Part shown: piece by piece, positions 52,949 to 60,299 of the stretch
How positions within the stretch are numbered: position 1 is the stretch's first letter
Layout: each line of letters starts with the position of its first letter
From: Myxococcales bacterium
GTDB taxonomy: Bacteria > Myxococcota_A > Polyangia > Polyangiales > Polyangiaceae
DNA: 60,299 bases
Assembly (NCBI GenBank): GCA_013297655.1
Contig: JAAFHV010000018.1
Span: forward strand, 1-60,299
Direction of reading: 5' to 3'
Translations under genes and position numbers: made by a program
Notes under the pieces: model-generated
What the model was told of the DNA's origin: nothing
Seen by the model: only the letters and a program-made list of their open reading frames with translations
The model's database searches: none

Positions 52949-54034
52949 TCAGCCCTCGTCCTCGTCGTCATCGTCGTCGTCCTCGTCGTCCTCGTCGTCT
53001 TGTGCGACGGCGGCCGGCTCGGCCTTTCCTCCGACTTGGCGGTTGCGGCGCTCTTCGCCGATGGTGAGGTGGCGGAAGACGTCTTCCAGGGTTTGTGTGT
53101 CGCGGTGGAGCTCGAGGAGGACCCAGCCCTTGTCCGCGATCGCCCGGAAAATGTCGGCGCGGAGGTCGGAGTCGCGCTCGCTGGTGAGCTCGAACGCGTG
53201 GGCGCGGTCGTCGGTGGGGAGCTCGTTGACGCGGGTAGCGCCCTTGATCGAGCGGAGCAGGTCGGCCACTTCGGGCTCGCGCGGGAGGGCGCCGGTTCCG
53301 CGGTACGGCGAGTCGGTCGACTCTTGCACCGAGACCACGTAACGAACGCGCCCGCTCTTGCCGCGGATCTCGTCGAGCGAGCCGTCGGCCACGACCCGAC
53401 CACGCGACACGATGATCGCGCGGGCACAGGCCGTCTCCACTTCTTTGAGGTTGTGGGTAGAGAGGAGGACCGTGCGGTCCTTCGCGAGCTGCTTGAGGTA
53501 GTCGAGGAACTCGGCCTTTTCGTTCGGGTCGAGATCGCTCGTGGGCTCGTCCAGGATGAGGATGCGCGGGTCCTTGATGAGCGCCTGAGCGAGGCCCACG
53601 CGCTGGCGGTAACCGTGCGAGAGCTGGCGAATTTCTTTGCCGAGCACCTGCGCCAAGCCCGCCACTTCGACCACGGCCTTCGCCCGCTTCTTGAAGGTGC
53701 TCTCGTCCAGGTTGCGAAGGTCGGCGGCGAACTTCAGGTACTCGTACACGCTCATCTCGAGGTAGAGCGGCGCGCGCTGCGGCAGGTAGCCGAGGTTCTC
53801 ACGGACCGCGAGCGGGTGCTCGAAGACGTCGTGGCCGTTGATGCGCGCGGTGCCCGAGCTCGGAGCGATGAAGCAGGTGAGAATGCGCATCGTGGTCGAC
53901 TTGCCGGCGCCGTTAGGCCCCAGAAATCCCACGATCTCTCCGCGATTGACCTCGAAGTTGATCTTGTCGACCGCGCGAAACGACCCGAAATTCTTCGATA
54001 GGTCGCTCGCGTAGATCATCACGTCGGTGGACAT
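52949..54034 (-). CDS. ABC ATPase of the Gld-type transporter, acidic C-terminus
   Basis: A 361-residue ATPase from ATG at 54034 (MSTDVMIYASDLSKNFGSF). Motifs: Walker A GPNGAGKST, Q-loop LGYLPQRAPLYLEMS, signature LSHGYRQRVGLAQAL, Walker B RILILDEPTSDLDPN, and H-loop LLSTHNLKEVE. The C-terminal regulatory region (from about 230) ends in a repeated acidic tail DDEDDEDDDDDDEDEG. It is the first gene of the operon with the permease, GldG-like and DUF4340 genes. It drives an ABC-2 exporter; the substrate is unknown. The tail is encoded by TCG/TCC/TCA repeats on the plus strand (52954-53001). Confidence 0.9.
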   Translation of the reverse strand: MSTDVMIYASDLSKNFGSFRAVDKINFEVNRGEIVGFLGPNGAGKSTTMRILTCFIAPSSGTARINGHDVFEHPLAVRENLGYLPQRAPLYLEMSVYEYLKFAADLRNLDESTFKKRAKAVVEVAGLAQVLGKEIRQLSHGYRQRVGLAQALIKDPRILILDEPTSDLDPNEKAEFLDYLKQLAKDRTVLLSTHNLKEVETACARAIIVSRGRVVADGSLDEIRGKSGRVRYVVSVQESTDSPYRGTGALPREPEVADLLRSIKGATRVNELPTDDRAHAFELTSERDSDLRADIFRAIADKGWVLLELHRDTQTLEDVFRHLTIGEERRNRQVGGKAEPAAVAQDDEDDEDDDDDDEDEG

Positions 54035-54397
54035 CCGACCTCCCGAAAGATGAGTAAAGGATTGGCGGTGCCCCGCCAGGTCGCTGCCCCGAACCGGGCA
54101 AGCTCGAACATTGTTCCCGCCTACGTACAAACTTCGTCGGACCGGGGAACGACCCCGACGAAGCTCCGTGCCGCACGAAGCGACACGTTGAAACCGTGAA
54201 TTTTTGCGGGAAATTCGTACCGACACGCCCCGCGGGCGCGCATCCTATCGACACGATCGGCGCTGTCAACGAAACGTTCCCTCTCGCCCGTCGCCACGCG
54301 CGGGTCGTTCGGTCCAGTCGCGTGTTCTTTACCTGCATGGATGCGCAGGTCAGGACTTCCGATCTCGATTCGAGCCTTTTCGTTACCTAGGCAGCCT
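54035..54397. promoter_or_regulatory. Leader and intergenic region upstream of the Gld-type operon
   Basis: This 363-bp region holds the promoter of the ABC operon. It contains a 9-bp inverted repeat (54132-54163) and AT-richer stretches (CGTGAATTTTTGCGGGAAAT near 54196 and TTTTCGTTACCTAGG near 54378). Small plus-strand frames here are Arg/Pro-rich and have no support. Confidence 0.5.
54132..54163. repeat. Inverted repeat in the ABC-operon leader
   Basis: CTTCGTCGG (54132-54140) and CCGACGAAG (54155-54163) pair with a 14-nt loop. In the minus-strand sense the hairpin is followed by TTTGT, so it could act as an attenuator or operator for the ATPase gene starting at 54034. Confidence 0.5.
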
Positions 54398-55189
54398 TCA
54401 GCGGCTGCGACGGAGCCACCCGAACGGCGAGATCCCGAGCTTGAAGCGGAGGAACAGCCCCGCCACCGCCATCACCACGATGGCGAGGTAGCGATAACCG
54501 ACGCCGAGCTCGAGCGCCCAAGATGACGGAGGCGGCTTCACGTGGATCGCGCCGAGGACCGCGCTGCGCTCTTGGTTCACCGCCCCGCTCGGCGGGCCCG
54601 CCGACACCAGGAGATAGGCGTGCGAGACGGACGGGATCACGGTCATCGAGGTGTGCTGCACTTTGCCGCTCGCCTCGTGCTCACCCTCGAGCTGGTACGC
54701 GTCCACTCCATCCACCACGCCCTCCACGGCGGCCGGAGCGGGGCCGACGGGCACGATGGGCGGATACTGGTCGGCGAAGAAGCGCCACGCGGTCTCGAGC
54801 ATCGGCTTCGGATCGAACCCGATCCGTGGGCGCGGAGGGATAGGCATCGCGTAGACGACGAACGCGGTGCGGGTGCCGGCGCGAAAGTGGAGCGCGCCGA
54901 CGAGCCCGATCTTGGGTTTCCACGGTGCCATGCGCACCTGCAACCACGCCGCGATCGGATCGGGCTCGTTGTGGAGCCACGTCTTCGGCGGCGGGGGATC
55001 ACAGTCGCCAAACGCATCGTGCCCTTGGCCGGCGCGCGTGAGCACGCACGGCGACGGGGAAATCTCCTTGGTTCGGAGCACGAAGGCGTCCACGTCGTGG
55101 ACCAGGCTCTCCCCTGCCCGCGCCACTCGCACACCAAAGAGCGCGATCACGAACACGACGGCGCTCGCCATCCACTGGAGTCGCTTCAT
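54398..55189 (-). CDS. Exported protein with C-terminal membrane anchor
   Basis: A 263-residue protein starting MKRLQWMASAVVFVIALFG (ATG 55189); the longer frame upstream overlaps the divergent promoter and is not used. The signal peptide ends ARA-GESLV. Two Cys (SPCVLTRAG and GDCDPP) follow. A middle part with HFRAGTRTAFVVYAMPIPPR and YPPIVPVGPAPAAVEGVVDG, and a C-terminal helix YRYLAIVVMAVAGLFLRF with basic end (KLGISPFGWLRRSR), suggest an anchored periplasmic protein. No family recognised. Divergent from the glutathione-peroxidase gene (166 bp). Confidence 0.75.
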   Translation of the reverse strand: MKRLQWMASAVVFVIALFGVRVARAGESLVHDVDAFVLRTKEISPSPCVLTRAGQGHDAFGDCDPPPPKTWLHNEPDPIAAWLQVRMAPWKPKIGLVGALHFRAGTRTAFVVYAMPIPPRPRIGFDPKPMLETAWRFFADQYPPIVPVGPAPAAVEGVVDGVDAYQLEGEHEASGKVQHTSMTVIPSVSHAYLLVSAGPPSGAVNQERSAVLGAIHVKPPPSSWALELGVGYRYLAIVVMAVAGLFLRFKLGISPFGWLRRSR

Positions 55190-55355
55190 GGCCCCCCCTC
55201 CCCGATGTGGGCAAGGGTACACCGCCGCGGCCGTCACGGCGGAGGGGAAATCAGCACGGATCGACCCGCTGACGTGGCATAGCGCCTCTTTCGATCCGGC
55301 CGCGCGAGGTGTAAATCGGACGCGCGCGCATCCACGCGGCTGTCTGGAGAATCCT

Positions 55356-55985
55356 ATGAACACTCGCTCCGTCCTCGCCATGCTCGTCGTCCCGGCGTTC
55401 GCTCTCGTCGCCTGCCAGAAGAGCGAAGAGCCGAAGCCCGCGACCACCTCCGCGGCGGCCACCCCCTCGAACGCGACCTCCCCCGCGAGCGCGAAGGACA
55501 CGACGGCGGCCACCTCGGTTCATGCGTTCACGATGAAGCGCCTCGACGGAAAAGAGGAGTCGCTCGCGACCTACAAGGGCAAAGTTTTGCTCGTGGTGAA
55601 CACCGCCTCCCAGTGCGGCTTCACTCCGCAATATGCGGGCCTCCAGAAGCTCCACGAGGAGCTCGCTCCCAAGGGCTTCGCGGTCCTCGGGTTCCCCTCG
55701 AACGACTTCGGCGGCCAAGAGCCGGGCAGCTCGCAAGAGATCGCCACGTTCTGCGACTCCAAGTTTCACGTCACGTTCCCGCTCTTCGAGAAGGTGGTCA
55801 CCAAGGGCGGCAACGCTTCGCCCCTTTATGCCTTCTTGGCCAAAGGCAACGGCGCCCCGGAGTGGAACTTCCACAAGTACGTCGTGGGCAAAGACGGCGC
55901 GGTCGTCAAGGCGTTCCCCAGCAAGGTGAAGCCCGAGGCCGACGAGCTCCGCAAGGCGATCGACGAGGCGCTGGCGGCGAAGTAA
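55356..55985 (+). CDS. Lipoprotein glutathione peroxidase (Cys type)
   Basis: A 209-residue exported GPx. The signal peptide ends in the lipobox ALVAC (Cys20), then a Thr/Ala/Ser linker to about residue 54. The thioredoxin-fold core has VVNTASQCGFTPQY (peroxidatic Cys87), LGFPSNDFGGQEPG (Gln) and GAPEWNFHKYVVG (Trp and Asn), so the catalytic tetrad is complete with Cys instead of selenocysteine. It should reduce organic hydroperoxides at the envelope, likely with thioredoxin-like partners. Good start: AATCCTATG at 55356. Confidence 0.93.
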   Translation: MNTRSVLAMLVVPAFALVACQKSEEPKPATTSAAATPSNATSPASAKDTTAATSVHAFTMKRLDGKEESLATYKGKVLLVVNTASQCGFTPQYAGLQKLHEELAPKGFAVLGFPSNDFGGQEPGSSQEIATFCDSKFHVTFPLFEKVVTKGGNASPLYAFLAKGNGAPEWNFHKYVVGKDGAVVKAFPSKVKPEADELRKAIDEALAAK

Positions 55986-55989
55986 GACC

Positions 55990-56017
55990 GAGAGCAGAAG
56001 AGAGCAGAAGAGAGCAG
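55990..56017. repeat. Short tandem repeat AGAGCAGA-type
   Basis: The sequence reads GAGAGCAGAAGAGAGCAGAA then GAGAGCAG, i.e. three imperfect copies of GAGAGCAGAA just after the GPx stop. Purine-rich on the plus strand. Confidence 0.7.
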
Positions 56018-56255
56018 GGGTGCCCCCACCCGCCCCGAGGAAAAAGCCCCAAGCTCGTCGTGCCCGCCACGATTCCCCGCGCCCCCGCACGAAACACACG
56101 ATTGGCTTTTTCCTCGGTTCGGCCTCCCCCAAACTTCCTTCTCGGCTTTGCTCCGTCACGTCCCCCGCGCTACGCCACGATCGCAAAGCCTGCGAGGGAA
56201 GAGGGGGAGGCAAGAGCCCACGACACCCGCGGCGCGGCTCGATGGTGTCATGCAC

Positions 56256-56414
56256 CTATCGAGGCCACATCTCGAGGAGATCGAGGAGCGCGACAATCAG
56301 TGCGAGCGTGACCAGCGCAAGAAGGCGCACGCGGAGCGGAGGGGATCGCGTGGGATTGCTCGTGGGCACTTGGAGGGTCGCGGGAGCGCGCTTGGTTGCG
56401 TGATAAGGGTGCAT
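56256..56414 (-). CDS. Possible small membrane protein (52 aa)
   Basis: ATG at 56414 opens a 52-residue frame whose second half LRVRLLALVTLALIVALLDL is a plausible transmembrane helix ending LEMWPR. Codon third positions are mostly but not uniformly G/C. Several overlapping frames exist here, no RBS is obvious, and no homologue is recognised, so it may be spurious. Confidence 0.25.
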   Translation of the reverse strand: MHPYHATKRAPATLQVPTSNPTRSPPLRVRLLALVTLALIVALLDLLEMWPR

Positions 56415-56874
56415 TCGAGTCGGAGGGCAGGAGCCTCGGCCCCTCGAGCTCCACCGCGGCGAGGCACAGAGCCGCTCCCGCGACTCGAGCAAGGCGCGCC
56501 AGAATCTCGGCGATGCGCTCGCATACCCCGTGAGCGAAAGCGCCGGTGGGTGAATACGCGGAACCGCGAGGGGACGACGAACATTCGACGCCCTAAACCA
56601 ACTAACCAATTAAGCTCGAATCGCGAGGAATTTCCGAGTTCTGGTTGCCCTCACTGCCCGAGGGCTTCACCCCCGCGCCTTGCACGAGCATTTTTAGCCC
56701 CGGCGCGCAGGCGTGAATGCCGAGCACGAAGGTGCTCTCGCCGGACGAGGACGTGTCGAGGGAGCTCGTGGCAAAGCACCGCGCGATCGGCTCTTCGGGG
56801 TGAGGACTGCCGACTACCGAGCGGCGCGCGCTTTCCTCCTTCGTGGGCGAAGGATCCGATAGACTCCTTTCACC

Positions 56875-59019
56875 ATGCCGGACTTCCTGCAGGCGCTCTT
56901 CTCCTCCGACGGCTTCATGCCGCATGGGCACTGCTACCTTTGGCGGCCGGAGGTGGTGTGGCTGCACGTGCTCTCCGACGCGTTGAGCGCGCTCTCGTAC
57001 TTTTCCATCCCCATCACCCTTTCGTACTTTGCCCGGCAGCGCCGCGATCTCCCGTTTCGCTGGCTCTTCCTCGCCTTCGGCGCATTCATCATCTCTTGCG
57101 GTATCTCGCACGCGCTGGAGGTGTACACGCTGTGGAACCCGCTTTACTGGCTTTCGGGCTCGGTGAAGGCCGTGACCGCGCTCTCTTCGCTGCTCACCGC
57201 CGGGCTCCTGCTTCGCGTGATTCCTCACGCGCTGGCGCTCCCCAGCCCGGCGCAGCTTCGGCGTGCGCACGACGATCTTTCCCGTGTGGAGGCGCGCTTC
57301 CGTGCCGCGGTCGAGGGCATGGTCGACGGCTTCACCATCCTCGAGGCGATTCGCGACGATGCTGGGGAGGTGGTCGATTTCTACGTTCGTGACGCGAACG
57401 CGACCTCCCTTGCGCGACTGGGAACGAGCCGTGAAGCGCTCCTGGGCGCGCGCATTTCGCAGGCGCTTCCGCCCGAGCTGCAGAGCACCGAGCTGGAGCG
57501 CTATCTGCGCGTGGCTCGCACCCAGCAGGCCGCCGTTACCGACTACAAGATGCCGACCTTGGCCCAAGACATTCCACTCGGCGCCGTCCGCTGGATGCAG
57601 GTCGAGGTGGTCCCCTTGGACGATGGCGTCGCGGTGACGTCGCGCGACATCACGGTTCGCCGCCGCGCCGAGCAGTTCTTGCTGCAGAACATGGGCGAGG
57701 GTGTGTGTCTGGTGCGGGCTGCCAACGACGAGATCGTATTCGCCAATCCTCGTCTCGAGTCGATGCTTGGCCGCGAAGCCAACGCGCTGGAAGGCCAGTC
57801 GGCCTCGACCATCGGGCTCGACGTCGCCACCTTGAAGGCGCGCCCGCACGTGTTCGAGGAGGAGCAGGTCGAGAAGGGCGGTAAACGCACCTGGATACGC
57901 ACCAACAAAATCGAGCTCGAGCATCCGGAGTTCGGCCCGGTGCTGCTGATCACCAAGACGGATATCACCCAAAGGCGCACGGAGGAGCTCGACCGGTCGC
58001 GTTTGGCTTCCATCATCGAGTCCACCCACGACGCCATCACCAGCAAGAACCTCGAGGGCATCGTCGAGACCTGGAATGCCGGTGCCACCCAGCTGTACGG
58101 GTACTCGGCGGCCGAGGTGCTCGGCAAGGCCATGTTGACGCTGGTGCCGGCGGAGCTGGCGGACGAAGAGCGCGATCTGGTGGCCCGGGTGACCTGCGGC
58201 GACCGGGTCGACGTGCTGGAGACGGTGCGCGTGCACAAGGACGGCCGCCGGGTGGATGTCTCGCTCGTGGCCTCGCCCATCGCGAAGGAGGGCGGCGAGA
58301 TCGTCGGCATTTCCACCGTCGCGCGCGACATCTCGCAACGCCGCCGCGACGAACGGCTGCTCCAGGCATCGCTGCGTGAGAAGAGCGTGCTGCTGACGGA
58401 AGTGCACCACCGGGTGAAGAACAACCTGCAGCTCGTGATCAGCCTTGTACGCATGCACGCCGACCGGGTCACCGACGAGGTGGCGCGAGGGGCTTTTGCC
58501 GACACCGAGTCGCGAGTTCGGTCGGTTGCGCTCATGCACGAGCTCCTGTACCAATCGAAGGATCTCGGCGAGGTCTCCCTGGAGGCGTACGCCAACGCCC
58601 TCGTGGCGGCGCATGCGCACACGAAGCGCGCCGTGACCTTCGATATCGTTGCCTCGGCCGTTTCGCTCCCCATGGACAAGGCAGTACCGCTGGGAATGAT
58701 CTTGAACGAGCTGCTCACCAACTCCCTCAAGCATGCGGCACTGGCCCAGCCCGACGGCGAAGCCACCATCCGCGTGGAGGTGTTGGCACCCGAGGTTGGC
58801 GGCCCTACGAGCGACGCCGACTGGGTGCTCACGGTAGCCGACAACGGTGCCGGATTTTCTCCCGACTTCGATCCTCGGGCCTCGGCCGGGCTCGGTATGC
58901 GGATCATCCTGGCGCTCACCGATCAGCTCGCCGGTAAGGTGCAGTTTCTCACCACCGAACGCGGCGGTGAGGTCGTGGTGACCTTTCCGCAGACCGAGCG
59001 GCAGGAGACGGCCTCGTGA
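56875..59019 (+). CDS. Histidine kinase with ethylene-receptor-like membrane domain and PAS sensors
   Basis: A 714-residue sensor kinase. Residues 1-120 are three or four helices matching the plant/cyanobacterial ethylene-binding domain: LSDALSALSYFSIPITLSYF, LPFRWLFLAFGAFIISCGIS then H79. Asp35, Tyr42, Pro46, Cys75 and His79 occupy the copper/ethylene-site positions of ETR1 (Asp25, Tyr32, Pro36, Cys65, His69). Then come three PAS-like regions (about 137-265, 265-370, 375-490) with ETWNAGATQLYGYSAAEV, and a HisKA_2-type kinase: LLTEVHHRVKNNLQLVISLV (His512 likely phosphorylated), GMILNELLTNSLKHAA and the ATP lid VADNGAGFSPDF. GTGA overlap links it to the next gene. Confidence 0.9.
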   Translation: MPDFLQALFSSDGFMPHGHCYLWRPEVVWLHVLSDALSALSYFSIPITLSYFARQRRDLPFRWLFLAFGAFIISCGISHALEVYTLWNPLYWLSGSVKAVTALSSLLTAGLLLRVIPHALALPSPAQLRRAHDDLSRVEARFRAAVEGMVDGFTILEAIRDDAGEVVDFYVRDANATSLARLGTSREALLGARISQALPPELQSTELERYLRVARTQQAAVTDYKMPTLAQDIPLGAVRWMQVEVVPLDDGVAVTSRDITVRRRAEQFLLQNMGEGVCLVRAANDEIVFANPRLESMLGREANALEGQSASTIGLDVATLKARPHVFEEEQVEKGGKRTWIRTNKIELEHPEFGPVLLITKTDITQRRTEELDRSRLASIIESTHDAITSKNLEGIVETWNAGATQLYGYSAAEVLGKAMLTLVPAELADEERDLVARVTCGDRVDVLETVRVHKDGRRVDVSLVASPIAKEGGEIVGISTVARDISQRRRDERLLQASLREKSVLLTEVHHRVKNNLQLVISLVRMHADRVTDEVARGAFADTESRVRSVALMHELLYQSKDLGEVSLEAYANALVAAHAHTKRAVTFDIVASAVSLPMDKAVPLGMILNELLTNSLKHAALAQPDGEATIRVEVLAPEVGGPTSDADWVLTVADNGAGFSPDFDPRASAGLGMRIILALTDQLAGKVQFLTTERGGEVVVTFPQTERQETAS

Positions 59020-60299
59020 CCACGGTGCTGGTTGTCGAAGACGAGGCGCTCATCGCCGACGACATCCAGCGCACGTTGGTGCGTCTCGGATACCTGGTGC
59101 CGACCACCACCGGAACCGCCGAGAACGCGCTTCGCGAGGTGGAGCTCCGCCCGCCCGGGTTGGTGCTCATGGACATCAAGCTCCGCGGAAAGATGGACGG
59201 CATCGAGGCGGCGCAGGCGATCCGCCTTCGCTTCGACATACCGGTGGTCTACCTCACGTCGCATTCCGACGAGGCCACCCTGGTGCGCGCCAAGGCCACC
59301 AACCCCCACGGCTACCTCCTCAAACCCTTCACCGATCGGGAGCTCCGCACCGCCATCGAGGTGGCGCTCCATCGGCACGAGCTCGAGGTGCGCATCGCCA
59401 CGCGCGAGCGATGGTTCTCCACCACCCTGCGGTCCATCGGCGACGCGGTCATCGCCACGGACCAGCACGAGACCATCACCTTCTTGAACAGCGTGGCCGA
59501 GCGCCTCACCGGGTGGGGGCAAGAAGCGCTCGGGCGCCCGCTCTCCGAAGTGTTCGTGCTGGTGGACCCCGAAGGCCGTCGCGTGCCTAGCCCGGTAGCC
59601 GCCGCGCTCGCCCGGAGCGTGGCCGTGGAGCTGCCCCCCAACACCGGGCTGGTGGTCAAGACCGGAAGGCAGATCGCGGTGGACGACAGTGCCTCGCCGA
59701 TCATCGACGAGAAAGGGCACCTGCTGGGGGGCGTGGTGGTGTTTCGCGACATCACCGAGCGGCGGGAGCTCGAGGCTCGCGTGGCGCGTACCGAGCGACT
59801 CGCGTCGCTGGGGACCATGGCCGCAGGCGTGGCCCACGAGATCAACAATCCGCTGACGTTCGTGAGCGCGAACATCGACTTGTCCAACGAAGGTTTGCGA
59901 GAGGCCATCGATACGTTGCGCCGCGCCTCGGTGCCCGGCAGCCGCGCAGGCGCCATCGAGCAAACCGTGACGCAGCTCGACGGCCTTTGCAGCGCCCTCT
60001 CCGACGCCAGCGATGGCGCCGAGCGCGTCCGCCGCATCGTACGCGACCTGCGTAGGCTCGCCCGCGGCAACGAGCAACCGCAGTCGGAGCTCGATCTGCG
60101 GAAGGTCATCGGCGATGCGGTCAAGCTCACCGCCCACACGGTTGGGCAGCGCGCGCGGGTGCGCCTGGAGCTTGGGCCGGTACCCCGGGTCAAGGCCGAC
60201 GAGGGTGGCCTGGGGCAGGTCTTCGTGAACCTGCTCTTGAACGCCTTCGAAGCCATCGGCGACGGCCGCGACGGCGACAATGAGATCGTCGTATCCACC
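59016..60299 (+). CDS. Receiver-PAS-histidine kinase hybrid (3' end off window)
   Basis: The GTG at 59016 overlaps the kinase stop (GTGA). 428 codons are open to the right edge. Order: receiver domain VTTVLVVEDEALIADDIQRT with phospho-acceptor Asp53 in VLMDIKLRG and YLLKPFTD; PAS domain (about 125-260: GDAVIATDQHETITFLNSVA, GWGQEALGRPL); dimerisation box LASLGTMAAGVAHEINNPL (His about 274); and the N box LGQVFVNLLLNAFEAIGDG of the ATPase, cut by the edge. It would receive a phosphate from the upstream kinase and then act itself as a kinase, so a relay is predicted; the downstream partner lies beyond the window. Confidence 0.92.
   Translation, partial: MTTVLVVEDEALIADDIQRTLVRLGYLVPTTTGTAENALREVELRPPGLVLMDIKLRGKMDGIEAAQAIRLRFDIPVVYLTSHSDEATLVRAKATNPHGYLLKPFTDRELRTAIEVALHRHELEVRIATRERWFSTTLRSIGDAVIATDQHETITFLNSVAERLTGWGQEALGRPLSEVFVLVDPEGRRVPSPVAAALARSVAVELPPNTGLVVKTGRQIAVDDSASPIIDEKGHLLGGVVVFRDITERRELEARVARTERLASLGTMAAGVAHEINNPLTFVSANIDLSNEGLREAIDTLRRASVPGSRAGAIEQTVTQLDGLCSALSDASDGAERVRRIVRDLRRLARGNEQPQSELDLRKVIGDAVKLTAHTVGQRARVRLELGPVPRVKADEGGLGQVFVNLLLNAFEAIGDGRDGDNEIVVST

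Larger units (their letters stand above)
55986..56874. other. 889-bp intergenic region
   Basis: It lies between the GPx gene and the histidine-kinase gene. It begins with three tandem copies of AGAGCAGA-like units (55990-56017). Around 56595-56615 is an AT-rich stretch CCTAAACCAACTAACCAATT with direct AACCAA repeats. One small minus-strand frame (56256-56414) may encode a membrane peptide. I see nothing else convincing. Confidence 0.5.

Noticed and set aside
51905-54001. 698-codon plus-strand frame with FFLFLFLVVLFFVLL-like text
   Set aside because: Its hydrophobic run is the antisense reading of the acidic repeat DNA, not a real membrane segment.
1-60299. CRISPR arrays, IS elements, prophage, rRNA or tRNA genes
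   Set aside because: None seen: no regularly spaced direct repeats, no transposase or phage motifs, and no recognisable structural RNA.

Overview
The window is high-GC DNA (third codon positions almost always G or C, GTG and TTG starts, many start/stop overlaps) from a Gram-negative bacterium. It looks like a myxobacterium of the phylum Myxococcota, probably Polyangia. The signs are the number of predicted lipoproteins with Ala/Ser/Asp-rich linkers, a eukaryotic-type Ser/Thr kinase, FHA-containing sigma-54 activators, Cys-rich secreted lipoproteins, thrombospondin-3/OmpA proteins and a Gld-like ABC operon. This placement is inference; no rRNA or other taxonomic marker is present. I recognise no tRNA, rRNA, CRISPR array, IS element or prophage.

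Layout. 1-8.7 kb (minus): a MoxR-type AAA+ cluster, in transcription order DUF4132 protein, a 1587-residue unrecognised protein, MoxR-like ATPase and DUF5682 protein; the last runs off the left edge and a vWA gene is predicted beyond it. 8.8-13.4 kb: an FGE-fold lipoprotein, a GNAT acetyltransferase, a beta-propeller-like protein, a lipoprotein and ttcA. 13.6-17.5 kb (plus): a Kunitz-like lipoprotein, then an overlapping FHA/degenerate-AAA, LamG and TPR/PEGA operon. 17.5-21.9 kb: a PPC-type lipoprotein, a D-cysteine desulfhydrase-like PLP enzyme, a lysophospholipase-like lipoprotein and an M23/SH3 lipoprotein closed by a strong terminator. 22-25.6 kb (minus): an FHA/sigma-54 activator (apparent frameshift), a TPR/PEGA protein and a Ser/Thr kinase. 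25.8-28.7 kb: a Cys-rich repeat lipoprotein, a solitary MazF/PemK-like protein and an ABC-F ATPase (uup).

29-32 kb (plus): an OmpA/TSP3 outer-membrane protein overlapping a DUF481 protein, then an NAD-dependent reductase. 33-41.2 kb: a serine hydrolase lipoprotein, two integral membrane proteins (one FUSC-like), manA, a small exported protein, an alpha/beta-hydrolase lipoprotein and a CAP-domain lipoprotein with two compensating frameshifts. 41.3-45.6 kb (plus): a compact operon of an M24 peptidase-fold protein, an EphD-like epoxide hydrolase-SDR fusion, a PF10118-type metal-dependent hydrolase and a MerR regulator. 45.7-48.7 kb (minus): three exported proteins. 48.9-54 kb (minus): a Gld-type ABC operon (ATPase, permease, GldG-like, DUF4340) whose ATPase and permease carry unusual charged tails. 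54.4-56 kb: an exported protein and a lipoprotein glutathione peroxidase. 56.9-60.3 kb (plus): a histidine kinase with an ethylene-receptor-like membrane domain, overlapping a receiver-PAS-kinase hybrid that runs off the right edge.

Functional themes are envelope biogenesis and surface lipoproteins, phospho-signalling (Ser/Thr kinase, FHA, sigma-54 activators, two-component proteins) and AAA+/ABC machines. The best candidates for something under-described are the MoxR-DUF4132-DUF5682 cluster with its giant partner, the four-gene M24/EphD/PF10118/MerR operon, the charged tails of the Gld-like transporter and the ethylene-receptor-like kinase. At least three indel-type disruptions are inferred (25.5 kb; 41.1 and 41.0 kb); they may be sequencing errors or real mutations.
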